DNA of 5,382 bases from Quisquiliibacterium sp. (lineage in GTDB: Bacteria; Pseudomonadota; Gammaproteobacteria; Burkholderiales; Burkholderiaceae_E): the NCBI GenBank assembly GCA_023257915.1, contig JALRBB010000362.1:1-5382 (forward strand), read 5' to 3'. Positions within the stretch are counted from its first letter, which is position 1. Each line of letters starts with the position of its first letter. Below the pieces are notes generated by a model that saw only the letters and a program-made list of their open reading frames with translations, ran no database searches and was not told the DNA's origin. Position numbers and translations under genes: made by a program. Shown piece after piece: positions 1 through 5,382 of the stretch.

Positions 1-206
1 TAATTTTTCGTCTCCTATTATCAGTAAGTGTTCGGCAAAAATCCGTTCTGCTATCGGAATCATGTATTCATAAAATCGATTCCAATTAGGTGTTGATGAA
101 AACGAGAACTCTCTACCCGATCGACATGCGGCCTTCCCAATGCTGGACCTCGATTTTCGAGCAGCATCAAGATGTTTGATAGTGCGATCTTTTCTTTCTC
201 TGTGTA
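1..206 (-). pseudogene. HigB/RelE-type toxin remnant (phage Gp49-like), N-terminally truncated, internally deleted and frameshifted
   Basis: Seen: read on the minus strand from 206, one frame gives a peptide containing LLENRGPALGRPHVD (about 170-117) followed by SSRFHQHL (110-87). That frame then runs to a stop at 62-60. A second frame, in positions 93-1, gives TPNWNRFYEYMIPIAERI and continues off the left edge. Known: both blocks belong to one family, the HigB/RelE-like phage Gp49-type toxins, ribosome-dependent mRNA interferases of about 110 residues. The family has a GPaLGRPxVDxxxxSR block in the first half and an RFYExMIPIAdxLxxEHL block at its C-terminus. Inference: roughly 30 codons of the central beta-sheet (the KELR...YRVLFAFDP...LLIGGDK part) are missing between about 95 and 85, and that loss shifts the frame. 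The first 20 or so residues are lost at the junction near 205. The product would be inactive. A higA-like antitoxin gene would be expected just outside the left edge. Family assignment is by remembered motifs. Confidence 0.72.
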
Positions 207-210
207 CCGG
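201..210. other. Breakpoint joining two truncated genes
   Basis: Toxin-like sequence on the minus strand stops being recognisable at about 204. Feruloyl-CoA synthase-like sequence on the plus strand begins at about 207-210 (codons for PGLIERTLANLREI). Both genes lack their 5' parts exactly here, so nothing of either promoter remains. Base composition also changes: bases 1-204 contain 85 G/C (about 42%), whereas the following kilobase is visibly far richer in G+C. I see no inverted repeat, target-site duplication or tRNA end at the join. It may be a deletion or illegitimate recombination scar, or an assembly chimera; sequence alone cannot separate these. Confidence 0.6.
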
Positions 211-1184
211 GCCTGATCGAACGCACACTGGCCAATTTGCGCGAGATCGCGCCGACGATCTACTTCAACGTGCCCAAGGGCTTCGAGGAAATCGCCACAG
301 CCTTGCGCGCCGATCCGGCATTCGCGCGCCATTTCTTCAGCCGGCTGCGGATGATGTTCTACGCGGGTGCCGGGCTGTCGCAACCGGTATGGGACAGTCT
401 GCACGCCAGCGCCGAGCAGGCCTGCGGCGAGCGCATTCCGATCGGCACCGGCCTGGGGATGACCGAAACCGCACCGTCGGCGCTGTTCACGAATCGGCTC
501 GACGTGCGCTCCGGCGACATCGGCTTGCCCTGCCCCGGTGTGCAGGCACGACTGGTTCCGGTCGATGGCAAGCTCGAGATCCGCTATCGCGGACCGAGCG
601 TGATGCCAGGCTACTGGCGCGCGCCGCAGGCCAACCAGGCCGCCTTCGACGAACAGGGCTACTTTCGCTCTGGTGACGCGGTGCGTTTCCTGGATGCCGC
701 CGATCCGCAAAAGGGTCTGGTGTTCGACGGACGTATCGCTGAAGACTTCAAGCTGGCGACCGGCACCTGGGTGTCAGTAGGACCGCTGCGCGCGCGCGCG
801 ATTGCCGCCGGTGATCCGTGCGTGCAGGACATCGTGATCGCCGGCATCAATCGTGACGAGATTGCGGCGCTGATCTTCCCGCAGCTTGACGCTTGCCGGC
901 GGATCGCTGCAATGCCCCCTGGCAGCGGCACCGTCGAACAGGTACTGGCCGCCCCCGCGGTGCGGCAATTCTTCCAGCACCTGATCGACGGGCTCGCCGC
1001 AGCCGCCACCGGCAGCGCCAGCCGCATCAGCCGCGCCTTGCTGATGCACGAGCCCGCATCGCTGGACACCGGCGAGGCCACCGACAAGGGCTCGATCAAC
1101 CAGCGTGCGGTGCTGTTGCGCCGCGCGGGGCTGGTCGAGGCAATCTACGCAGACTCTGCAACCGACATCATCAGACCGCAATGA
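207..1184 (+). CDS. fcs: Feruloyl-CoA synthase, C-terminal half only (5'-truncated, probable pseudogene)
   Basis: Feruloyl-CoA synthase is an ATP-dependent acyl-CoA synthetase (ANL superfamily) that activates ferulate, p-coumarate and caffeate in the cytoplasm. The first in-frame start is TTG at 237, giving 315 residues, against roughly 600 for the family. Homology-like sequence (GLIERTLANLREIAPTIYFN) extends upstream of it to about 207, so TTG is not a true start. Numbered from that TTG, visible motifs are FYAGAG (41-46), the A5 motif TGLGMTETAP (71-80), GYFRSGDAV (141-149), FKLATGTWVSVG (171-182, typical of this subfamily) and TDKGSINQRA (282-291), whose Lys284 probably fills the A10 catalytic-lysine role. 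The N-terminal half with the A3 phosphate-binding loop is absent, so adenylation should fail. No stops or frameshifts occur in the remaining part, which suggests recent truncation or an assembly break. Its stop overlaps the start of the thioesterase gene. Confidence 0.85.
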   Translation, partial: PGLIERTLANLREIAPTIYFNVPKGFEEIATALRADPAFARHFFSRLRMMFYAGAGLSQPVWDSLHASAEQACGERIPIGTGLGMTETAPSALFTNRLDVRSGDIGLPCPGVQARLVPVDGKLEIRYRGPSVMPGYWRAPQANQAAFDEQGYFRSGDAVRFLDAADPQKGLVFDGRIAEDFKLATGTWVSVGPLRARAIAAGDPCVQDIVIAGINRDEIAALIFPQLDACRRIAAMPPGSGTVEQVLAAPAVRQFFQHLIDGLAAAATGSASRISRALLMHEPASLDTGEATDKGSINQRAVLLRRAGLVEAIYADSATDIIRPQ

Positions 1185-1600
1185 GCCGCATCCAAGTCCA
1201 CAAAGTCCATGTCGAATTCGGCGATTGCGATCCAGCCGGCATTGTCTGGTTCCCGAACTTTTTTCGCTGGGTTGACGCCGCGTCGCGGCATTTCTTCCGC
1301 GCCTGCGGCGTGCCGCCCTGGTTTGAGACTGCCAAGTCCCACGGCATCATCGGCACGCCACTGGTCGACACCCGCGCCAGCTTCCAGCGCACCGCGTCGT
1401 ATGACGATGACATCGAGGTGCACACCAGCATCACCGGCTGGGGCAACAAGAGCTTCGAGCAGACGCATCGGATCATGCGCGACGAGGTGCTGCTCGCCGA
1501 GATTGTCGAAAAGCGGGTGTTCGCCAGCCGCCACCCGGACGATCCGAAGCGCATCAGTGCTGTGCCGGCACCACCGGAATTCCGGGCGTTGTGCGAATGA
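1181..1600 (+). CDS. 4-hydroxybenzoyl-CoA thioesterase family hotdog protein (acyl-CoA thioesterase)
   Basis: This 139-residue cytoplasmic enzyme most likely hydrolyses an aromatic acyl-CoA, such as 4-hydroxybenzoyl-CoA, to the free acid plus CoA. The N-terminal motif VEFGDCDPAGIVWFPNF (11-27) is the signature of the 4HBT class, and Asp17 matches the catalytic Asp17 of the Pseudomonas CBS3 enzyme (about 141 residues). Similarity to that protein, compared from memory, continues through DAASRHFF, CGVPPW (42-47), GTP (58-60) and TASYDD (71-76). The single-hotdog length implies an oligomer. The ATG at 1181 overlaps the synthase stop (ATGA), and no clear Shine-Dalgarno precedes it, so translation probably depends on coupling. 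With the synthase truncated, expression is doubtful although the thioesterase itself looks intact. Next to a feruloyl-CoA synthase, it would fit a beta-oxidation-like route in which the shortened aromatic acyl-CoA is released as free acid. Exact substrate is inferred. Confidence 0.88.
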   Translation: MSRIQVHKVHVEFGDCDPAGIVWFPNFFRWVDAASRHFFRACGVPPWFETAKSHGIIGTPLVDTRASFQRTASYDDDIEVHTSITGWGNKSFEQTHRIMRDEVLLAEIVEKRVFASRHPDDPKRISAVPAPPEFRALCE

Positions 1601-1617
1601 ATCGCTGCAGCAGCAAG

Positions 1618-1646
1618 AAAAAAGGGCCGCGAATGCGGCCCTTCTT
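1618..1646. terminator. Bidirectional intrinsic terminator between convergent genes
   Basis: A perfect 9-bp stem (AAGGGCCGC at 1622-1630 with GCGGCCCTT at 1635-1643) closes on a GAAT tetraloop. On the minus strand it is followed by TTTTTTCTT (1623 down to 1615), a good uridine tract for ending the antiporter transcript, which stops translation at 1706. On the plus strand the trailing CTTCTTCC is poorer in T, so termination of the thioesterase transcript is likely but weaker. The hairpin starts 22 nt after the thioesterase stop. Its position between two convergent stops supports a shared terminator. Confidence 0.85.
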
Positions 1647-1649
1647 CCT

Positions 1650-1678
1650 GGACCCGGGACCCGTGATCAATCGGGTCC
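1650..1678. repeat. Tandem heptamer plus inverted repeat in the convergent intergenic region
   Basis: GGACCCG occurs twice in tandem (1650-1656 and 1657-1663), and its reverse complement CGGGTCC follows at 1672-1678. The inner copy can form a 7-bp stem with the loop TGATCAAT, itself containing the palindrome TGATCA. The outer copy offers an alternative stem with a longer loop. No T-run follows on either strand, so this is not a classical terminator. It may slow polymerase or protect the antiporter mRNA 3' end just before the main hairpin. Confidence 0.5.
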
Positions 1679-1705
1679 GAGGCCAGCAATGCCGCACTCG
1701 AGACC

Positions 1706-2977
1706 TCAGGGCGCCCCGATCTGGAACGCGATGATCGCGATCAGCGTCGGACCCGCCGCCGCATAGAGCAGCCCCAGCGGGCTGATTGCATCGTCGGTGA
1801 AGTGACCTTTCAGGATCGCAAAGCCGGCCGGGTTCGGCGCGTTCGCGATCACGGTCAGGCCACCACCGGTGACCGCTCCCGCAACCAGCGCATACTTGAA
1901 CGCATCGCTGACGCCATCGACCAGCGAGCCCAGGTAGGTGAGCGCCGCGTTGTCGGTCACTGCGGTCAGCGCGGTGGCACCGTAGAACAATGCGGTCGGG
2001 TTCAGCTGCAGCAGCAACGCCTCGAGCCACCATTTCTGGTAGCCGCCAAGCGTCACCAGACCGGCGAGGAAGAAGGCCACCAACAAGCCCTCCCGCAGGA
2101 TCAACCGGTCCTGGTAGCGCTGGTACGCGGTGGTAAAGCCCAGGAAGAACAGGAAGATGCCCATGAACACCGCCGGATGGTGGCTGAACACCACCACGCC
2201 AGTCAGAAACAGCAGGTGCGCGAGCATCACTGGCGCCGGCATCTGGCCGTGGCCGGCCCGGCCCTGAGGTGCGTCAAGCTGCTTGAGTTCCTCACGAAAC
2301 AGCAGTGTGACCAGGAAGGCGGTCGTGAAGACCGCGATCGCCGCACGCCAGCCGAAGGTGCTGATCATGAACGGGAAGTCGAAGCCCCACTTGGCCGCAA
2401 CCATCAGCACCGGCGGCGCTGCATACGGGGTCAACACGCCGCCGATCGACACGTTGACGAACAGTGCGCCGAGGGTTGCGTATTTGAGCTTGTTCGAGAC
2501 CTTCTGCTTGTAGACCGCGTCGCGTAGCAGTAGCGCGCCAAGCGTCATCGCGGCCGGCTCAGTGATGAACGAGCCAAGCAGCGGAACCAGCGACAGCGAC
2601 ACGAAGTAGGTTGCGACCGGTCGCTTGACCGGCAGCATCGCCGCCACGGTACGCACCGACAGGGTAGCCAGATGCAGGATCGGGCGGCTCGCGGCGATCA
2701 CCATGATCGCGAACACAAACAGCGGTTCGGTGAAGTTGCGGGTGTCGATGTACTCGACCGCCTTGCCCACGCCCATATTGAAGGCGATGAACACGCACAG
2801 CACCATCGCCCAGAAGCCGAAGACTGCCTCGACTTCGGACAGCAGGTGCCAGACGCCGGAATGCGCGGTGTCCAGGTGCGCCATTCTGGCGAAGTACTTG
2901 GTCGAGAAAGTGTGGATGATCGCGATCGCGAAAAGCACGGCCGCGGCGATCTCGATGGCGGATGGCTGCAGGTTCAC
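1706..2977 (-). CDS. Putative Na+/H+ antiporter, ion-transporter superfamily membrane protein
   Basis: This is a 423-residue inner-membrane protein with about 11-12 hydrophobic segments, probably exchanging Na+ for H+ in pH or salt homeostasis. Numbered from the GTG at 2977, it carries FITEPAAMT (137-145) followed by VNVSIGGVLTPYAAPPVLM (174-192). In the second half it has AVTDNAALT (339-347) followed by GGGLTVIANAPNPAG (371-385). These paired, similarly spaced motifs look like the two re-entrant hairpin and broken-helix repeats of the ArsB/NhaD/CitT-type fold. They match my recollection of the bacterial and archaeal 'putative Na+/H+ antiporter' family (PF07399). An upstream GTG at 3019 would add 14 basic, non-hydrophobic residues but has no ribosome site. 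The gene is divergent from the monooxygenase and convergent with the thioesterase, so it is probably monocistronic and unrelated to either. The transported ion is inferred from the family, and some members of this superfamily carry carboxylates or other anions. Confidence 0.82.
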   Translation of the reverse strand: MNLQPSAIEIAAAVLFAIAIIHTFSTKYFARMAHLDTAHSGVWHLLSEVEAVFGFWAMVLCVFIAFNMGVGKAVEYIDTRNFTEPLFVFAIMVIAASRPILHLATLSVRTVAAMLPVKRPVATYFVSLSLVPLLGSFITEPAAMTLGALLLRDAVYKQKVSNKLKYATLGALFVNVSIGGVLTPYAAPPVLMVAAKWGFDFPFMISTFGWRAAIAVFTTAFLVTLLFREELKQLDAPQGRAGHGQMPAPVMLAHLLFLTGVVVFSHHPAVFMGIFLFFLGFTTAYQRYQDRLILREGLLVAFFLAGLVTLGGYQKWWLEALLLQLNPTALFYGATALTAVTDNAALTYLGSLVDGVSDAFKYALVAGAVTGGGLTVIANAPNPAGFAILKGHFTDDAISPLGLLYAAAGPTLIAIIAFQIGAP

Positions 2978-2983
2978 CAGTCG

Positions 2984-2990
2984 TCTCCCC
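2984..2990 (-). promoter_or_regulatory. Shine-Dalgarno deciding the antiporter start
   Basis: On the minus strand GGGGAGA (2990-2984) lies 6 nt before the GTG at 2977. The longer reading from GTG 3019 has no purine-rich stretch in front of it. This favours 2977 as the start, which places the first transmembrane helix a few residues from the N-terminus. Confidence 0.65.
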
Positions 2991-3051
2991 GGTCTTTTGG
3001 TCGCCGGATGGTACGACACAGGATGCCGCGATGTCGAACCGACGGAGGATT

Positions 3052-3060
3052 TGCTATCTT
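3052..3060 (+). promoter_or_regulatory. Candidate extended -10 promoter of the monooxygenase operon
   Basis: TGCTATCTT has the extended -10 form TGnTATnnT. Transcription would be expected to start about 7 nt after the hexamer, at or next to the A of the ATG at 3067, giving a leaderless or nearly leaderless mRNA. No good -35 hexamer is seen at the usual distance. GGAGG at 3044-3048 lies 18 nt from the ATG, too far to be its ribosome site. The whole divergent spacer (2978-3066) is only 89 nt, so promoters for both directions must sit close together. A possible minus-strand -10 is TACCAT at 3013-3008, but it is weak. Confidence 0.4.
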
Positions 3061-3066
3061 CGCGGC

Positions 3067-4320
3067 ATGGAAATTCTGATCGTCGGCGCGGGCATCGGCG
3101 GGCTCTCCCTGGCCTTGATGCTGCATGCGCGCAACATCCGCTGCAGCCTGGTTGAGGCCACGCCCGAACTTCGTCCGCTGGGCGTGGGCATCAATGTTCA
3201 GCCCAGCGCCGTGGCCGAGCTCACGATGCTGGGCCTCCTCGATCGGCTGGCTGCCACTGGCATCGAGACCGCCGAGGTCTGCTACTACACGCGTCATGGC
3301 CAACTGGTCTGGAGCGAGCCGCGCGGCAAGGCGGCTGGCTACCTGGTGCCCCAGTTCTCGATTCATCGCGGCCAGTTGCAGATGCTTTTGCTGCAAGCGG
3401 TTCGGGAACGCCTGGGCGCTGATGCGGTGTCTGCGGGCTGGGAGGCGGTCGAGGTCGACCCGGACAAGGGCGAGATCACGCTGCTCAACCGCGCCAGCGG
3501 CGAACGGCGGCTGCGTCGCGCCGACGGCATCATCTCGGCCGATGGGATCCACTCGGCGCTGCGCCGACAGTTCTATCCGGATGAGGGGCCGGCCCGCTAT
3601 TCCGGCCATGTGCTGTGGCGGGCAACCACGATCGGCAAGCCGTTTCTGACCGGTCGCAGCATGGTGATGGCCGGCCACGCGCACCAGAAGCTGGTCACCT
3701 ATCCGATCTCCAGGCCGCATGCCGAGCGCGGCGAGTCGCTGATCAACTGGATCGCCGAGCTGGCGGTGCCCGGCGATGGGCCACCCAAGCACGACTGGAA
3801 CAAGGAGGTCGGGCTCGAGGTGTTTGCGGGGCCGTTCGCCAGCTGGACCTGGGACTGGCTCGACGTGCCGGCACTGTTTCGCGGTGCCAGTAACTACTTC
3901 GAGTTCCCGATGGTCGATCGCGATCCGCTGCCGCGCTGGAGTCACGGTCGGGTCACATTGCTGGGCGATGCCGCGCATCCGATGTATCCGATCGGTTCGA
4001 ACGGCGCGACGCAGGCGGTGCTCGACGCGCGCGTGCTGGCCGACCAGATCGCGGGCAGCCTGGTGGCCGATCTGCCGTCAGCCTTCGAGCGCTATGAGGC
4101 GGATCGTCTTCCCAAGACGGCGAACATCGTGATGGCCAACCGCGCGCAGGGGCCCGACCACGTGCTTCAGGTGTTCGAGGAGCGAGCGCCGAACGGCTTT
4201 TCGCAGGTGCATGATGTCGCCTCGCAGCAGGAGCTCGAGGACATCGCCGCGGGTTACAAAAAGATTGTTGGTCTCGACATCGAGACCGTCAACGCGAAGA
4301 TGCGCGCGTATTCCGGATAA
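3067..4320 (+). CDS. FAD-dependent monooxygenase, PhzS-like (group A flavoprotein hydroxylase)
   Basis: The 417-residue cytoplasmic flavoprotein should use NAD(P)H and O2 to hydroxylate, possibly with decarboxylation, an aromatic or heteroaromatic acid. The Rossmann motif GAGIGG (7-12) is followed by Glu30 for the FAD ribose. Then come RPLGVGINVQPSAV (36-49), WSEPRG (82-87), QFSIHRGQLQ (96-105), the DG motif ISADGIHSALR (156-166), PMVDRDPLPRW (281-291) and the GD motif LLGDAAHPMYPIGSNGA (298-314). These blocks closely resemble PhzS of Pseudomonas, which converts 5-methylphenazine-1-carboxylate to pyocyanin, but no other phenazine genes are present, so the substrate is open. Start: ATG 3067 places the Rossmann strand at the N-terminus as is usual. 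ATG 3031, with AGGA 7 nt upstream, would add 12 residues (MSNRRRICYLRG) and cannot be excluded. The C-terminus is slightly longer than in PhzS (about 400 residues). The next gene begins 21 nt downstream, implying an operon. Confidence 0.87.
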   Translation: MEILIVGAGIGGLSLALMLHARNIRCSLVEATPELRPLGVGINVQPSAVAELTMLGLLDRLAATGIETAEVCYYTRHGQLVWSEPRGKAAGYLVPQFSIHRGQLQMLLLQAVRERLGADAVSAGWEAVEVDPDKGEITLLNRASGERRLRRADGIISADGIHSALRRQFYPDEGPARYSGHVLWRATTIGKPFLTGRSMVMAGHAHQKLVTYPISRPHAERGESLINWIAELAVPGDGPPKHDWNKEVGLEVFAGPFASWTWDWLDVPALFRGASNYFEFPMVDRDPLPRWSHGRVTLLGDAAHPMYPIGSNGATQAVLDARVLADQIAGSLVADLPSAFERYEADRLPKTANIVMANRAQGPDHVLQVFEERAPNGFSQVHDVASQQELEDIAAGYKKIVGLDIETVNAKMRAYSG

Positions 4321-4341
4321 CCTAACGAAAGGCGAAAGCCC

Positions 4342-5304
4342 ATGAAGATCGCGGTACTCGACGACTATCAGGACTGCGCGCGCACACTCGATTGCTTTGC
4401 GCGCCTTGCCGGCCATGAGGTGCTGGTGCTGAACGAAACCATCACCGAACCCGCGCGTCTGGCCGCGCGCCTGGCTGGTGTGCAGGCGCTGGTGCTGATC
4501 CGCGAGCGCACGAAAGTCACGCGCGAGCTGATCGACTTGCTGCCCGAGCTCAAGATCGTCAGCCAGACCGGTCGCGCCGGCCCGCATATCGACATGGCCG
4601 CCTGCAACGCGCGTGGCATTGTCGTGGTCGCCGGGACCGGCTCGCCGTATGCGCCGGCCGAGCTCACGTTCGCAATGATCCTGGGCGCGATGCGTGGCAT
4701 CGCCCATGAAAACGCCGCATTGCGCGCCGGTCGCTGGCAGACGATGCTCGGGCGCACGGTGCGTGGCCGCACGCTCGGCATCTTCGGCTACGGCAACATC
4801 GGCAAGCTGGTGGCGCAGTTCGGCAAGGCCTTCGGCATGAAGGTGCTCGCCTTCGGCCGCGAAGGATCGCTCGAGCGCGCTCGCGCCGATGGCATCGACA
4901 CCGTCGCCAGCCAGCGCGATCTGTTCGCCGCCAGCGATGTGGCCACCGTGCATCTGCGTCTGGTGCCCGAAACCCGCGGCATTGTCGGCGCGCAGGATTT
5001 CGCGGCGATGCCCAAGGATGCGCTGTTCGTGAACACCAGCCGCGCCGAACTGGTCGCGCCCGGGGCGCTACTTGCCGGTCTGGCAGCCGGCCGACCGGCG
5101 ATGGCCGCGATTGATGTCTACGAGTCCGAGCCGACGATCACCGATCCGTTGATCGCACATCCGAATGTGTTGGCGATGCCGCATGTCGGCTACGTCGAGC
5201 GCGACAGCTATGAGCTGTACCTGGGCACCGCGTTCGACAACATCGTTGCGTTTGCCAACGGTGCGCCTACTGGTGTCGTCAATCCGGAAGTGTTGAAAGC
5301 CTGA
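4342..5304 (+). CDS. D-2-hydroxyacid dehydrogenase family protein
   Basis: This 320-residue cytoplasmic oxidoreductase interconverts a D-2-hydroxyacid and a 2-oxoacid with NAD(P)(H). The nucleotide-binding motif GYGNIG is at 149-154, and the catalytic triad of the family is complete: Arg234 in NTSRAELV, Glu263 in DVYESEP and His281 in MPHVGY. The residue after the second Rossmann strand, usually Asp in NAD-dependent members, lies in FGREGS (171-176), where Arg173 could favour NADP; this is inference. Length is typical of the family (310-340). ATG 4342 is preceded by AAAGG (4328-4332) at 9 nt. It starts 21 nt after the monooxygenase stop, so the two are very likely co-transcribed and probably act on one pathway, for example reducing or oxidising a side-chain acid of the oxygenase product. 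It resembles the broad group annotated after phosphoglycerate dehydrogenase, but lacks the C-terminal ACT domain of long SerA proteins and is not expected to be SerA. Confidence 0.9.
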   Translation: MKIAVLDDYQDCARTLDCFARLAGHEVLVLNETITEPARLAARLAGVQALVLIRERTKVTRELIDLLPELKIVSQTGRAGPHIDMAACNARGIVVVAGTGSPYAPAELTFAMILGAMRGIAHENAALRAGRWQTMLGRTVRGRTLGIFGYGNIGKLVAQFGKAFGMKVLAFGREGSLERARADGIDTVASQRDLFAASDVATVHLRLVPETRGIVGAQDFAAMPKDALFVNTSRAELVAPGALLAGLAAGRPAMAAIDVYESEPTITDPLIAHPNVLAMPHVGYVERDSYELYLGTAFDNIVAFANGAPTGVVNPEVLKA

Positions 5305-5314
5305 GCTGCGCGAT

Positions 5315-5335
5315 GGCCGCTAACTTGATGCGGCC
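5315..5335 (+). terminator. Weak candidate hairpin after the dehydrogenase
   Basis: A 6-bp stem GGCCGC (5315-5320) with GCGGCC (5330-5335) closes a 9-nt loop, 10 nt after the stop at 5304. Only TTGT follows, not a proper T tract. It may end the operon, but evidence is slim. The remaining bases to 5382 show no other recognisable feature. Confidence 0.3.
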
Positions 5336-5382
5336 TTGTCGACCGACGCGCATCGCGAACTGCATCATGCCTCTGCCGTCGC

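Noticed and set aside
61..63. Minus-strand ATG at 63 as the start of a small separate gene running off the left edge
   Set aside because: The reading upstream in the same frame (TPNWNRFYEY) continues the toxin C-terminal motif, so this Met is internal to the broken toxin rather than a start.
60..710. A 216-codon minus-strand open frame presented as one gene
   Set aside because: Only its last part (about 206-87) resembles a known protein, the toxin fragment. The rest is the antisense of the feruloyl-CoA synthase and has no family-like motifs.
788..800. GCGCGCGCGCGCG run as a possible slippage tract or Z-DNA site
   Set aside because: It encodes LRARA in the expected frame of the synthase, and the reading frame stays intact on both sides.
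1802..2527. Plus-strand open frame of 241 codons
   Set aside because: It is antisense to the antiporter; its product is very rich in Gln, Arg and His with no hydrophobic or domain pattern.
2974..3978. Long minus-strand open frame of 334 codons
   Set aside because: It lies antisense to the monooxygenase, whose flavoprotein motifs are unmistakable. High GC produces such antisense frames, and this one is rich in Arg, Gln and His without recognisable domains.
4078..4953. Minus-strand open frame of 291 codons
   Set aside because: It is the antisense shadow of the end of the monooxygenase and the dehydrogenase, both of which show conserved catalytic motifs in the plus frame.
5313..5382. Short open frame from ATG 5313 to the window end
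   Set aside because: It has no ribosome site, overlaps the candidate hairpin, and its 23 codons show no recognisable features; too little is visible to call a gene.

Overview
The window is high-GC bacterial DNA with the codon use and gene families of an environmental proteobacterium (beta or gamma is my best guess; nothing here fixes the taxon). Most of it carries small-molecule metabolism and transport genes. No rRNA, tRNA, CRISPR array or intact mobile element is visible.

Left edge (1 to about 205): a low-GC stretch (about 42% G+C by hand count) holds, on the minus strand, the broken remains of a HigB/RelE-type (phage Gp49-like) toxin gene. The toxin has lost its N-terminus and an internal piece, which also shifts the frame. 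At about 201-210 this remnant abuts the middle of a feruloyl-CoA synthase gene on the plus strand, which has lost its 5' half. Two half-genes meeting within a few bases mark a rearrangement scar or an assembly join, and this is the most notable structure in the window.

Plus-strand catabolic remnant (207-1600): the C-terminal half of feruloyl-CoA synthase overlaps by ATGA a complete 4-hydroxybenzoyl-CoA-type hotdog thioesterase. In an intact operon this pair would activate hydroxycinnamates to CoA thioesters and release the shortened aromatic acid from CoA. Here the ligase can no longer form an adenylate, so the thioesterase is probably orphaned.

Minus strand (1706-2977): a membrane protein of the putative Na+/H+ antiporter family (ion-transporter superfamily fold) converges on the thioesterase. 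The two genes share a compact hairpin terminator at 1618-1646.

Plus strand (3067-5304): a two-gene operon diverges from the antiporter. It encodes a PhzS-like FAD-dependent monooxygenase and, 21 nt downstream, a D-2-hydroxyacid dehydrogenase with the complete Arg-Glu-His catalytic set. They probably act in one small-molecule pathway whose substrate the sequence does not reveal. The last 78 nt hold only a weak hairpin.

I do not see a wholly new system. The items worth a second look are the junction at about 205, the degraded toxin, the uncharacterised oxygenase/dehydrogenase pair and its possibly leaderless start.
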